This document shows positions 23,387 through 31,552 of a stretch of 64,000 bases of DNA, one piece after another (positions within the stretch are counted from its first letter, which is position 1; each line of letters starts with the position of its first letter). A program made the position numbers and the translations under genes. Origin of the DNA: Bacteroidales bacterium (GTDB lineage: Bacteria; Bacteroidota; Bacteroidia; Bacteroidales; P3); assembly GCA_024400505.1 (NCBI GenBank), contig JAKSMP010000006.1, positions 1 to 64,000 of the forward strand, read 5' to 3'. The notes under the pieces were generated by a model that searched no databases, had not been told where the DNA came from, and saw nothing but the letters and a program-made list of their open reading frames with translations.

Positions 23387-26152
23387 CTATCTATTGCCAA
23401 AATCCGACAACCTTCCGTCATAAAGCAACGGCAGTATTTCTTTCTCGAACAAATCGCGGCGAATAATGCGATAGTGGGGGTTGTATGTTTGGTTGAAATG
23501 AGCCGAATGATGCACCACATACTGCCCTTGATCCATCATCGAGCGGAGCAAAGCTGCGTCTTCATCGAAGTTCTTTGGCTGCGGCGATACTTGGCGCACC
23601 ACTTTCTCAATCCGCTCCCACTGTCCCCGCCAGTCGTAGAGGGGCAGCTTGCTAGGCAGCTTGGCACTCTGCATCAGCAATTGCACAAAGCGCCCCAGTT
23701 CCACCTTCCCCTCCTCTATCACACGAATATTGACCCTCACAAAATTGTTTTCCACTCCGATGTATTCGTAGTAGGGATAGGTGTGCGATTCGGGATTCAT
23801 TTGCCTAAGCTCGTCAAGGATATATTGTGCACAAGAGGCCGAGTCCTGGATGATATGGCCCGGGCCATACACATCCTGGAAACATGCTTTATAAACATCT
23901 TGCAGCTGAGCTTCGGGGAATTGCTTCATATAATCGCCCAACACTTTGGCAGCTCGGTTAGGCACACTGTATTGTTCTGCGTCAATCTGTTTCAGGATTG
24001 ATAGCACACACATTATCGTATTTCCTTTGCCTCTTTTTCGCATCGCTGGCTTAGTGCCGGGCCACTCGTTTTCATAAACCGAAAGCAAGGAGTTGAACGC
24101 TTTTTCGTCAAAAGCATTTCCACCCTTTACGGCCTCCATCACAGCGTCGAAAAACAGCCTCCACCGATTGGCATAGTAACCCGAAAGCAATCCGCTCCAA
24201 GCTCGGTTGGCATAGTCGTTCAGCACCGGCCCGCCCCAGATGGTCAGCAGCGTTCTAGCCTGCTGCTCGTAGTAGTCTTTCTCGGCATCCGATTGGCCCC
24301 ATTCGCGGGCCTCAATCATCCAATCGTCCAAGTTGGCCGACGGATAGTCCTGCAGGAGCTCGTCGGCTTGGTCAATCAGTTTCAACGCCATTTGAGAATA
24401 GCGTTTCATCGCATTGGTGTCGCGCCGCCTATAAGCATCGGTGAAAGCGTCGCGCACCTCCATAAAATGGTTGCCCATCCACTGCGACATCAGGTTGGCC
24501 ACATCATACTGGAACCCCCTCCTGCTGGAGGGCTCCTTCATCAGCAGTCTGATGGCGCGTAGCAGCGTAGCATTGTCGTAGGAGTAATAGGGCTTGGTGT
24601 AATAGGTACCGTGGCCCGAGAGCGTGGGGCGAGCCACCATCTGGCTGCCCAAGCCATAGAACGACCAATCCTTATACACCGAGTCGATCAACATCTGCCA
24701 AGCTTCGCGGGCATAGGGGCTGGCCGTGCCATATCGCTGGTCGGCCCATTGCTGGGCAAAACGCCGGGTGTGCTCAGCCGTATCCCTCCCCTGCCATGCA
24801 TGGCCGAATAGGTATTCAAATATCTGAGGGCTGTTGTCGAAACCTTCCAGCGTCGAACCCACGCCCATCATATTGCCTGGCTGGTCTTTGATGGCCTGGT
24901 CATATTTGCTGCCTATGGCCGGTATATCGCCCACCAGCATCGTGTTTCCGCCAAAATTGCCCAAATAGCACCAAATGAACGGCTGGCCATAGAAAGCCTC
25001 CGAGAGCCGCCACACCTCGGTCTTCTCGCAGAAATAATCCAGCAGCATCATCTTGCCCTGTGGCACAGCGGTCAGGTAGGCCTTCAAGCGCTCAGGCGTC
25101 CACTGTCCACGCTTGTAGTAGAACACCCAGCTCATCTGCAGCCACCGTGCTTCGGCATCCACCTGTTGCAGCGATGCAAAAATATTTTTCGACACCCCCG
25201 CCAGATAATCGGGCTCCCAGCTGGGAGGGTCCATCTCATTGAATGGGTCCAGGCCATAGATGTGGTCGGTGCCATACAAGGCTGTTTGTTTCTGCAAATA
25301 TTTCTGTTGAATGACAGCAAAAAGGCTGTCGGTAGCGTTCATAAAACAGGTAGGCTCAAAACCGCACCAGCTGCTCAGCCGTTTGATGTCGGCCTGGGGA
25401 TAGAGTTGGGCAATACGCTGGGGCACATGGCCAGCAAAAGCGGGCAGAACGGGTGTCATGTTGAGTTCGCGTTCGCGAGCCACAATTTTCTTTTGCAGCT
25501 CTCGCTGTCCGTCAATCCACGCTTGGGGCAGCGGGCCGCCAAAGCTGTCGAGGTTGGCCATCCTGTGCCAGGGCAGATGTGCGGGACCCGAGAAATAGCT
25601 GCGTATCTCCTCGTCGGTCATCCCCATCTCGCGCCACACCTCCTGCCACACAGCCTCCTGTCCCGTGAGCGAGAGCGGCATATTGATGCCGTTGAGCGCC
25701 ATCCAGTCGATAAAACGCTCCCATTGAGGCCACTGCCACCAAACCATCGTATATCCATAAGTGCAGTAGTTCAGAAAAAAACGGGTTTCCACATCGGCCA
25801 TCCTATCCACCCTCGCCGCCACCCTCGGCAGCCGCTTGGGCAGCTCAATGGGGTCGCTCGCATACCACCCCACCGTGGTGTGGGCATACTCCTTCAAGTA
25901 ATAGTTCAAGCCCATGCACATGGCATTGTCATTGTTGCCCACAATGCATATCTTATTTCCTTTCTGAAACAAACTAAAGCCATCATGCTGCGGCCGCCCC
26001 TCCTCAGCAGCCAACTGCCGATAAGTGTAGAACTCAAATTGCTGCGCATTGCTGCCCAGTATTCGCTCTGCCAGCGCCCTGGCAGCCTTCTGCCCACTCG
26101 CTCCAGCACAGGTGCAGAGCATAACCACAATAAGGAGAGCCGTTTTTCTCAT
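23387..26152 (-). CDS. alpha-N-acetylglucosaminidase (GH89) with C-terminal extension
   Basis: A 921-residue exported glycosidase. Signal peptide residues 1-20. The GH89 part runs to about 715: FLNYCTYGYTMVWWQWPQWERFIDWMALNGINMPLS domain, LDPFNEMDPPSW with catalytic Glu306, and GSTLEGFDN with Glu436, matching the two active-site Glu of human NAGLU by context. The last 200 or so residues (from QDVYKACFQDVYGPGH to the end) go beyond the usual GH89 length and resemble a stand-alone Bacteroidetes family of unknown function. Acts on terminal alpha-GlcNAc of mucin or heparan-type glycans. Its ATG overlaps the tatC stop (ATGA). Confidence 0.88.
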   Translation of the reverse strand: MRKTALLIVVMLCTCAGASGQKAARALAERILGSNAQQFEFYTYRQLAAEEGRPQHDGFSLFQKGNKICIVGNNDNAMCMGLNYYLKEYAHTTVGWYASDPIELPKRLPRVAARVDRMADVETRFFLNYCTYGYTMVWWQWPQWERFIDWMALNGINMPLSLTGQEAVWQEVWREMGMTDEEIRSYFSGPAHLPWHRMANLDSFGGPLPQAWIDGQRELQKKIVARERELNMTPVLPAFAGHVPQRIAQLYPQADIKRLSSWCGFEPTCFMNATDSLFAVIQQKYLQKQTALYGTDHIYGLDPFNEMDPPSWEPDYLAGVSKNIFASLQQVDAEARWLQMSWVFYYKRGQWTPERLKAYLTAVPQGKMMLLDYFCEKTEVWRLSEAFYGQPFIWCYLGNFGGNTMLVGDIPAIGSKYDQAIKDQPGNMMGVGSTLEGFDNSPQIFEYLFGHAWQGRDTAEHTRRFAQQWADQRYGTASPYAREAWQMLIDSVYKDWSFYGLGSQMVARPTLSGHGTYYTKPYYSYDNATLLRAIRLLMKEPSSRRGFQYDVANLMSQWMGNHFMEVRDAFTDAYRRRDTNAMKRYSQMALKLIDQADELLQDYPSANLDDWMIEAREWGQSDAEKDYYEQQARTLLTIWGGPVLNDYANRAWSGLLSGYYANRWRLFFDAVMEAVKGGNAFDEKAFNSLLSVYENEWPGTKPAMRKRGKGNTIMCVLSILKQIDAEQYSVPNRAAKVLGDYMKQFPEAQLQDVYKACFQDVYGPGHIIQDSASCAQYILDELRQMNPESHTYPYYEYIGVENNFVRVNIRVIEEGKVELGRFVQLLMQSAKLPSKLPLYDWRGQWERIEKVVRQVSPQPKNFDEDAALLRSMMDQGQYVVHHSAHFNQTYNPHYRIIRRDLFEKEILPLLYDGRLSDFGNR

Positions 26153-26931
26153 TTTCTTTCTATTCTTTCTGTTCTTTTAACAATGCGAACACTCAGTTCA
26201 TACAGCGCATAAATGGGCAGAGCCACCACACTCAGCGTCAACGGGTCGCCCGTGGGGGTGATCACCGCCGCCACTATCACAATCACCACTATAGCATGGC
26301 GCCTATACTGGGTCATCATCTTGGATTTGAGCACCCCCAGCTTGGCCAGCAGCCAGCAGAGGATGGGCAGCTCAAACACCAACCCCATCATCAAGCACAG
26401 CGACAGCATCATGCCCACATAGCTGGTCAACGCTATTTGGTTTGGCACCTCGGCACTCACCTGGTAAGTGCCCAAGAATCTGAACGTGAGCGGGAAAATC
26501 ACCAAATAATTGAGCGCCACACCCATCAAAAACATCACATACCCGCCTCCCACAGCGCGCAAAGCATACTTGCGTTCATGGGCATAGAGCCCCGGCGCAA
26601 TAAAATGGAAAAGCAAATAAAGCAAATAAGGCGACACCACCAGCAGCCCCATCCACAACGCCACGCGCATGTGCACCAAAAACTGCTGCGCCAACTCGGG
26701 ATTGAAAAGATTGATGCAAAAATCCGTTCCCACACCCGTGAGCGCCGCAAACAGCCTGTAAGTGACAAAGCCCGGTTTGCTAGGCGCCATCACGATGGCG
26801 AAAAGCCAATCCTTGCAGCAAAAAGCCGCCACGGCACACACCGCCACCGCCACCAACGCCTTGATAAGCTCGGTGCGAAGTTCGTCCAAATGATCCCAAA
26901 AATCCACGTGCCGATTATATAAATTCCACAA
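26149..26931 (-). CDS. tatC: Sec-independent protein translocase TatC
   Basis: A 260-residue, six-span inner-membrane protein. FWDHLDELRTELIKA is the N-terminal signature, LWMGLLVVSPYLLYLLFHFIAPGL and YVGMMLSLCLMMGLVFELPIL the later conserved blocks, and VITPTGDPLTLSVVALPIYALYEL the C-terminal one. Recognises twin-arginine signal peptides. It lies 38 bases after tatA and overlaps the GH89 gene start. Confidence 0.95.
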   Translation of the reverse strand: MWNLYNRHVDFWDHLDELRTELIKALVAVAVCAVAAFCCKDWLFAIVMAPSKPGFVTYRLFAALTGVGTDFCINLFNPELAQQFLVHMRVALWMGLLVVSPYLLYLLFHFIAPGLYAHERKYALRAVGGGYVMFLMGVALNYLVIFPLTFRFLGTYQVSAEVPNQIALTSYVGMMLSLCLMMGLVFELPILCWLLAKLGVLKSKMMTQYRRHAIVVIVIVAAVITPTGDPLTLSVVALPIYALYELSVRIVKRTERIERK

Positions 26932-26969
26932 ACTGCCTCGGGCCTTCCCCTGGCAGCCGCTCTTTACCT

Positions 26970-27149
26970 CTAATCCTCCTTCTTATCTTCCTTCTTGGGC
27001 TCCTCGATGCCGTTCATGCCATCCTTGAAACTCTTCACACCCTTGCCCACGCCGTGCATCAGTTCAGGAATCTTTTTGCCGCCAAAAAGCAGCAACACAA
27101 CCAACACGATGATGATAATCTCCCAAGTTCCTAACATCAAAATATTCAT
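26970..27149 (-). CDS. tatA: Sec-independent translocase TatA/E
   Basis: A 59-residue protein read from the complement of 26970-27149. It begins [20 protein letters not shown], a single membrane span, followed by [17 protein letters not shown] amphipathic helix with the conserved FGGKKIPEL motif, then a charged, Lys/Glu/Asp-rich tail ending EDKKED. Forms the pore of the minimal TatAC system with the adjacent TatC; no separate TatB seen. Confidence 0.95.
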   Translation of the reverse strand: MNILMLGTWEIIIIVLVVLLLFGGKKIPELMHGVGKGVKSFKDGMNGIEEPKKEDKKED

Positions 27150-27273
27150 AGTATATTTTTTTATAATGAAATTAATAATTAATATTCAACCCATTAATGC
27201 CATTCGGCCTATCACCCAACGGCACAAATACCAACTGCAAAAATACACATTTTTTCTGAAAAATTGTTTTTCC

Positions 27274-27336
27274 AGCCAAGCAAGCTTGGCTAGAAGGGTT
27301 GAAAGTTTCGCTTGCGAAACCGAAATAATCCAAGTT
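27274..27336 (+). repeat. two-hairpin dispersed element, copy A
   Basis: Hairpin 1 at 27274-27291 has a 7-bp stem around a CAAG loop (AGCCAAG/CTTGGCT). Hairpin 2 at 27305-27320 is GTTTCGCTTGCGAAAC, a 6-bp stem with CTTG loop. The following bases CGAAATAATCCAA match the tail of copies B and C with two differences. It lies in the 400-base gap between tatA and the XRE-like gene, where no gene is seen. Confidence 0.7.
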
Positions 27337-27519
27337 TTGATAAGTTGTCATTACCATTTTCGCCAACATTATTTGTATTCTTCCCCAAAGCTGCATTTTT
27401 GCAGCCATACTCATGGTCATCAGTCATCTAATTGCCAACTTGTGATTTTCTTTTGAGGTGCTAATAAAACATTTTTCACAAAAATTGAAACATTCTCATG
27501 ATATTTTCCAAATTGTTAG

Positions 27520-27527
27520 TATCTTTG
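27520..27527 (+). promoter_or_regulatory. promoter -7 box for the XRE-like gene
   Basis: TATCTTTG lies 23 bases upstream of the ATG at 27551. Confidence 0.65.
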
Positions 27528-27550
27528 CAGCCCAGAATAACACTCAAATT

Positions 27551-27973
27551 ATGGCACAAGAATCTATAGCTGAACGCATAAAGCTCATTCGTGAATATTT
27601 CTGTAACGGAAACAACAGAACCATGTCGCAAATCACGCAGTATTCCGAAAACAGTTTAAGCAGCATCATCAACGGAAAGACCCCTTGCACCGACAAATTC
27701 ATCCGGCGCATCCTAGAGGTGTTCCCCTCGGTCAACCCCTATTGGCTGCGAGAGGGCATTGGCGACATGAAGATTGGAGAGCCGAAGCCTGCACCATCTT
27801 ACGACATGGGAAGCGTGCAGATGGAGTTTTACAAAAACACGCAGATAGAGTTGTACAAAGAGCTATTTGTCATGTATCGTGAAAAAATTGAGATGCAGCG
27901 CCAGATGATCGAGGACTTGAGGAGAGAAAACAGCCAATTGCGGAATATGCTGACAAAGCAAAATGACAAATGA
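27551..27973 (+). CDS. XRE-like DNA-binding protein with coiled-coil tail
   Basis: A 140-residue protein. Residues 1-75 look like a phage-repressor-type helix-turn-helix: MSQITQYSENSLSSIINGKT as the HTH and VNPYWLREGIGDM as the typical end of the N-terminal domain of CI/Cro-like regulators. Residues about 85-140 (ELYKELFVMYREKIEMQRQM and on) form a predicted coiled coil, likely for dimerisation. There is no peptidase or ligand domain. Bacteroidales genomes carry many similar orphan regulators. Target unknown. Confidence 0.75.
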   Translation: MAQESIAERIKLIREYFCNGNNRTMSQITQYSENSLSSIINGKTPCTDKFIRRILEVFPSVNPYWLREGIGDMKIGEPKPAPSYDMGSVQMEFYKNTQIELYKELFVMYREKIEMQRQMIEDLRRENSQLRNMLTKQNDK

Positions 27974-27975
27974 CA
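27958..27975 (+). repeat. 18-bp inverted repeat, left copy
   Basis: GCAAAATGACAAATGACA overlaps the 3' end of the XRE-like gene and recurs exactly, inverted, at 31750-31767. The pair brackets the repeat-rich interval. Confidence 0.7.
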
Positions 27976-28060
27976 ATTTCTTTTAAGTTGCTGCATTTCA
28001 ACAACTCTTCTCCCAATAACGTCAAAAAAAGGCGGAATGACAAATAAACTGACGTTTTTT

Positions 28061-28097
28061 AGGTAGCAGGTAGTAGGTGGGCGGGAGCCGGTAATTC
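28061..28097 (+). repeat. direct repeat upstream of the BspA-like gene
   Basis: AGGTAGCAGGTAGTAGGTGG, then GCGGGAGCCGGTAATTC. A near-identical copy with one extra GTAGTAG unit lies at 29569-29612, directly after the BspA-like gene. It is followed by an AATTCACA simple repeat to about 28120. Confidence 0.8.
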
Positions 28098-28150
28098 ACA
28101 ATTCACAAATTCACAATTCACATTTTTGTTGCTTATTTGAAAGTTTTTCG

Positions 28151-28158
28151 TATTTTTG
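28151..28158 (+). promoter_or_regulatory. promoter -7 box for the BspA-like gene
   Basis: TATTTTTG fits TAnnTTTG, 28 bases upstream of the ATG at 28187; T-rich sequence with TTTG lies further upstream. Confidence 0.55.
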
Positions 28159-28186
28159 CAGTCTGTTATCTTAAAATTAAATCATT

Positions 28187-29566
28187 ATGAAAAAGTTGTT
28201 TATCATGATGGCGGACATGGTGCTGCTGGCTTGTTTGGCTGTTTCGTGCCAAAAAGAACCCCTTGAAGAACCAACATTGCCAACATTACCAACATTAATG
28301 GCAAAGGCCTTTTGTGAATTTGATGAAAGTAAGCCAATTGTATTTCACTATAATTATGACCAAATGGTCGTTGAGGGTGCAGAGCGAATAGATGATGGGC
28401 AGAATGACATCCCTATTTGGAGAAAAATAGACGCCAATCAAGTTGATATATATACCCCTGCGGCACAGATTTATGCACCTGCGAATTGTGATAGTATGTT
28501 TTGTAATTGCTCCGCTACAAGTATTGATTTCGGAGATGGGTTCAACACGGCGAATGTAACTGACATGAGCGCGATGTTCTGGTGTTGCGGGAGTCTTAGT
28601 AGCTTGGACCTCTCCTCTTTCAACACGGCGAATGTGACTGACATGCTCGGGATGTTCTGGCGTTGCGAGAGTCTTAGTACTTTAAACCTTTCCTCTTTCA
28701 ACACGGCGAATGTGACTGATATGCGCGGGATGTTCGGTAGGTGCCAGCAACTTACGAGTTTAGACCTCTCCTCTTTCAACACGGCGAATGTGACTGACAT
28801 GAGCGGGATGTTCGATGATTGCTGGTATCTTACGAGTTTAGACCTCTCCTCTTTCAACACGGCGAATGTGACTAACATGGGATCAATGTTCTTGGGTTGC
28901 TACAGTCTTACGAGTTTAGATCTCTCTTCTTTCAACACGGCGAATGTGACTAACATGAGCGGGATGTTCGGTAGGTGCCAGCAACTTACGAGTTTAGACC
29001 TCTCCTCTTTTAACACGGCGAATGTGACTGACATGCACAGGATGTTCTATGAGTGCGATCATCTTACGAGCGTAAACCTCTCCTCTTTCAACACGGCGAA
29101 TGTGACTGACATGAGCCATATGTTCAATGAGTGCAATAATCTTACGAGTGTAAACCTCTCATCTTTCAATACGTCGAATGTGACTGACATGAGCCATATG
29201 TTCAATGAGTGCAATAATCTTACGAGTGTAAACCTCTCATCTTTCAATACGGCGAATGTGACTAACATGAACAGTATATTCCAGAATTGCCAAAATCTTA
29301 CGAGTGTAAACCTCTCATCTTTCAACACGGCGAATGTGACTGATATGGGAGCCATGTTCTCAACTTGTCACAAAATGACTTCGATTGAATTTGCCAGCAG
29401 TGCAACAATCAATAGCGCAGCTAATATCGAGGAAATGCTTATGTATTTAGGAAAGTATGCTTCGGGTGGGTGCACCATTCATTGCAATGAAAGTGTGATG
29501 AATAGACTGATGACTTCGACTACTCGTTATAATCCTTTTTATGTGCATTTTAATACGACATATTGA
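28187..29566 (+). CDS. BspA-type repeat lipoprotein (DUF285 repeats)
   Basis: A 459-residue predicted surface lipoprotein. Lipobox LAVSC with Cys21; the signal peptide has an unusual Asp at residue 10. A Pro/Thr linker (PTLPTLPTL) follows. From about residue 119 there are eleven tandem 26-residue units of the form FNTANVTDMSxMFxxCxxLTSLDLSS, the DUF285/BspA family leucine-rich-like repeat. The C-terminal 60 residues (IEFASSATINSAANIEEMLMYLG) cap the array. No type IX sorting domain, so anchoring is by lipid. Related BspA proteins bind host matrix or other bacteria. The repeats are nearly identical in DNA, and the gene is bracketed by direct repeats. Confidence 0.88.
   Translation: MKKLFIMMADMVLLACLAVSCQKEPLEEPTLPTLPTLMAKAFCEFDESKPIVFHYNYDQMVVEGAERIDDGQNDIPIWRKIDANQVDIYTPAAQIYAPANCDSMFCNCSATSIDFGDGFNTANVTDMSAMFWCCGSLSSLDLSSFNTANVTDMLGMFWRCESLSTLNLSSFNTANVTDMRGMFGRCQQLTSLDLSSFNTANVTDMSGMFDDCWYLTSLDLSSFNTANVTNMGSMFLGCYSLTSLDLSSFNTANVTNMSGMFGRCQQLTSLDLSSFNTANVTDMHRMFYECDHLTSVNLSSFNTANVTDMSHMFNECNNLTSVNLSSFNTSNVTDMSHMFNECNNLTSVNLSSFNTANVTNMNSIFQNCQNLTSVNLSSFNTANVTDMGAMFSTCHKMTSIEFASSATINSAANIEEMLMYLGKYASGGCTIHCNESVMNRLMTSTTRYNPFYVHFNTTY
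28541..29398 (+). repeat. 78-bp coding tandem repeat, 11 units
   Basis: Eleven in-frame 78-base units inside the BspA-like gene, each starting TTCAACACGGCGAATGT or close. Middle units (for example those beginning near 29089 and 29167) are almost identical over long stretches. Such arrays can gain or lose units by slippage or recombination. Confidence 0.9.
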
Positions 29567-29568
29567 TC

Positions 29569-29612
29569 AGGTAGCAGGTAGTAGGTAGTAGGTGGGCAGG
29601 AGCCGGTGATTC
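29569..29612 (+). repeat. direct repeat downstream of the BspA-like gene
   Basis: Copy of 28061-28097 with one additional GTAGTAG unit and a few changes. It starts 3 bases after the BspA-like stop codon. Confidence 0.8.
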
Positions 29613-29650
29613 TCTCTTCCCTCTCTCCTCTATTCACTATCCACTATACC

Positions 29651-29679
29651 AAAAAAAGCGGGCAATGCCCGCTTTTTTT
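29651..29679 (+). terminator. terminator hairpin after the BspA-like gene
   Basis: AAAAAAAGCGGGC, loop AAT, GCCCGCTTTTTTT: a perfect 13-bp stem with A and T runs, 85 bases after the stop codon. Confidence 0.9.
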
Positions 29680-29735
29680 GATTACTCCTCTTCGTCGCCG
29701 CCGGAGAGTGCAAAGGACTTGGCCACAAGCCTTTT

Positions 29736-29831
29736 CTGAGGCAAGCCTCAGCATTGGGAATGAATCTTTCTCGTTTTTCAGTCTGTAGGTTTCGCTTGCG
29801 AAACTGGGATTGTCCAATTATTAGTGGTTGG
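29736..29831 (+). repeat. two-hairpin dispersed element, copy B
   Basis: Hairpin 1 at 29736-29751 is CTGAGGCAAGCCTCAG (6-bp stem, CAAG loop). Hairpin 2 at 29789-29804 is GTTTCGCTTGCGAAAC (6-bp stem, CTTG loop). The 43 bases 29789-29831 match the inverse of 31553-31595 with about 3 differences, and the similarity extends weakly about 26 bases further upstream. Confidence 0.8.
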
Positions 29832-29931
29832 CTTATCAAGAAAATATGGCGGTGGTAAGGGTGAAGGTAGGCTGATGCGACATTGGCAACGCGGGTCGGT
29901 TGAAACTCACAAATAGAAACAATTCACAAAT

Positions 29932-30312
29932 TCACATTCGTTGTACCCAAACTTGCCAAATAGAAATCCACACATTTCTTGACTTATTAATATCCGGACT
30001 TAAAAACTTTTCTTTAAGGTCTTTAAAATAGTTTGGCTCTGCTCCAATGTGATATTTGCATTGTGGAACAGAGCCAAAGAAAATGACCAATATTGCGGTT
30101 GGATAGCCTTCTACATGAACAGGGCGAACAGCCATCTTCCAGTCGGCATTAAGTTGGTCAGAAGTAACGTTGATGCCGCTATTAGAGGCGGACATGTGGG
30201 CATAATAGCAAGATGTACCATAGGCAATAGTGGTTGTCCAATATGCCAAACGGTAGTTTTTTTGGCTTCCCTCGCACCAGAAACGCTGCAACCGCTCATG
30301 TTTAACAAATGA
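29932..30312 (-). pseudogene. possible remnant of a FISUMP/DUF1566-like surface protein
   Basis: The minus strand encodes the phrases YRLAYWTTTIAYGTSCYYA and WKMAVRPV, which recall the C-terminal end of the Fibrobacter succinogenes major paralogous (FISUMP) or DUF1566 domain of Bacteroidetes lipoproteins. No ATG start, signal peptide or upstream domain is found; the frame runs upstream without family resemblance. Treated as a decayed fragment. It could also be a chance frame. Confidence 0.3.
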
Positions 30313-30734
30313 ATGGTGTGGATGTTCGTGGCCTAACGGTGCTGAAATCAGCGTGTTGAAACTGCGTTTTGTGGGGTTGGGTTAGGCATTTTGCATCGCT
30401 TTTTTGCTAAATTGGTCGCTTGAGGAGGTGGATGTGGTTTGGCTTAAAAATCATGTTTATTGTGTTGGGCTGCATGGTGTTGCGTGATGTGAGTCGGCTG
30501 AAAAATTTGTCACAATGTCACATGTCACATGCAATGTTTTTCGCCTTTTAAGTAGTTTTTTATATTTGTATTATAATTAATAATTATTTATATTATTTAA
30601 TTTATATAGGGGGCGGCAGGGCAAAAAAAGTCGTTTGCATTGAATGTGACAATGTGACAATGTGACATTTAACATTACGTTAACATATAGGTAAGTGAAG
30701 AAAATGCCCCAAGAAATCGAAAAAAATAGGGCAG

Positions 30735-30778
30735 TTCTATGGTGGCTGTATAGTGGTTGTATAGTGATTTTATATATA
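30735..30778. repeat. 11-bp tandem repeat, four units
   Basis: Units at 30735, 30746, 30757 and 30768: TTCTATGGTGG, CTGTATAGTGG, TTGTATAGTGA, TTTTATATATA. The complement of the array at 8601-8644 gives TTCTATGGCGT/TTCTATGGCAC units, so both belong to one family with consensus near YTSTATRGYRN. It lies 90 bases upstream of the promoter of the 186-residue protein. Confidence 0.75.
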
Positions 30779-30868
30779 TAACATATATAATTAATACGAG
30801 GGGCGCAAAAATGCACTGCATTAAGAATTGTTAAGAAAAAAAGTATGCGCTAATTGAAGTAACCTTCG

Positions 30869-30876
30869 TATCTTTG
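30869..30876 (+). promoter_or_regulatory. promoter -7 box for the 186-residue protein gene
   Basis: TATCTTTG lies 63 bases upstream of the ATG at 30940, giving a leader of roughly 55 bases. Confidence 0.65.
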
Positions 30877-30939
30877 CAAACGCTTTCGGACAGGGAAGCA
30901 CGAAACAAAAAGTTTAACCCCTAAAAACAACAAAAGCGT

Positions 30940-31500
30940 ATGGGAAAAATCGTAGGAACTAGCCCTTCCTCAATCAGCGGCTCGGTAGGCCTCTACACCT
31001 ATCGTCAAACCAAGGACGCAGCCGTGATTGATGCTTGGAGCGGCTCAGAAGCATTGGAGAAGGCTGCCGTCAGCTATGGTGGATACAAGGCAGCCCTTTT
31101 CCTCGAACCCGGGCAGACCTCGGCTAACTTGGCCGTTGAAGGCGGCAACGACGTGCAGACTGGTGCTGTGTTCAGAGGCTCGCTGCGTGTGGTGAGCGGC
31201 AGCACCTCTGTAATCAACGCCAACACTCGGCGTGTGCAGCTTTCTGCGGGCAGCGTCAGCGTTGAGTTGAGCGGCACCAACATGACCGCTTTCGCTCAGT
31301 CCGTGGCCCTGCAGATGGCCAGCAGCAGCGCAACCACCCTCGTTGAAGTGCCTGCAACCGTTTCAACTTCCAACTCCGGCATGGCTTTGTTCTCCACAAC
31401 TGTGGCAGCACCAAACCTCTGGCTTGCAGGTATCAAGGTGAACGGCCAAGTGGTCAAGCCCCTTGCTGCCTTCGGTGGCGGCGGTGATGATGATGAGTAG
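30940..31500 (+). CDS. unknown 186-residue protein with Gly/Asp tail
   Basis: No family recognised with confidence. There is no signal peptide, no membrane span and no cysteine. The N-terminus GKIVGTSPSSISGSVGLYTY loosely recalls the G-x-VG start of Bacteroidetes DUF6266-like proteins. The middle (about 60-165) is Ser/Thr/Val-rich and probably all-beta (VSGSTSVINANTRRVQLSAG). The protein ends FGGGGDDDE, a flexible acidic tail. It has a good promoter, a 5' leader and a run of terminator hairpins after it, so it is likely expressed as a single gene. Confidence 0.75.
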   Translation: MGKIVGTSPSSISGSVGLYTYRQTKDAAVIDAWSGSEALEKAAVSYGGYKAALFLEPGQTSANLAVEGGNDVQTGAVFRGSLRVVSGSTSVINANTRRVQLSAGSVSVELSGTNMTAFAQSVALQMASSSATTLVEVPATVSTSNSGMALFSTTVAAPNLWLAGIKVNGQVVKPLAAFGGGGDDDE

Positions 31501-31552
31501 CCCATGTCTTTGGTTATAACTTTCGTTACTTAACCCGTTGGCTGAATTGACC

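Larger units (their letters stand above)
29832..30868. other. gene-poor accessory interval
   Basis: About 1 kb with no convincing intact gene. It holds AATTCACA simple repeats near 29900-29935, a possible gene remnant at 29990-30312, clusters of TGTCACA/TGTGACA near 30508-30538 and 30646-30668, and the 11-bp phased repeat at 30735-30778. An A/T-rich stretch follows. Confidence 0.5.

Noticed and set aside
28471..29355. Minus-strand frames opposite the BspA-like gene
   Set aside because: They mirror the 78-base repeat of the plus-strand gene and have no start context of their own.
28541..29398. Regular repeats resembling a CRISPR-like array
   Set aside because: The repeats are 78 bases, in frame and without unique spacers; they encode DUF285 protein repeats.
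30577..30816. Minus-strand frame in the gene-poor interval
   Set aside because: Low-complexity, A/T-driven translation across the TGTGACA cluster and 11-bp repeat.
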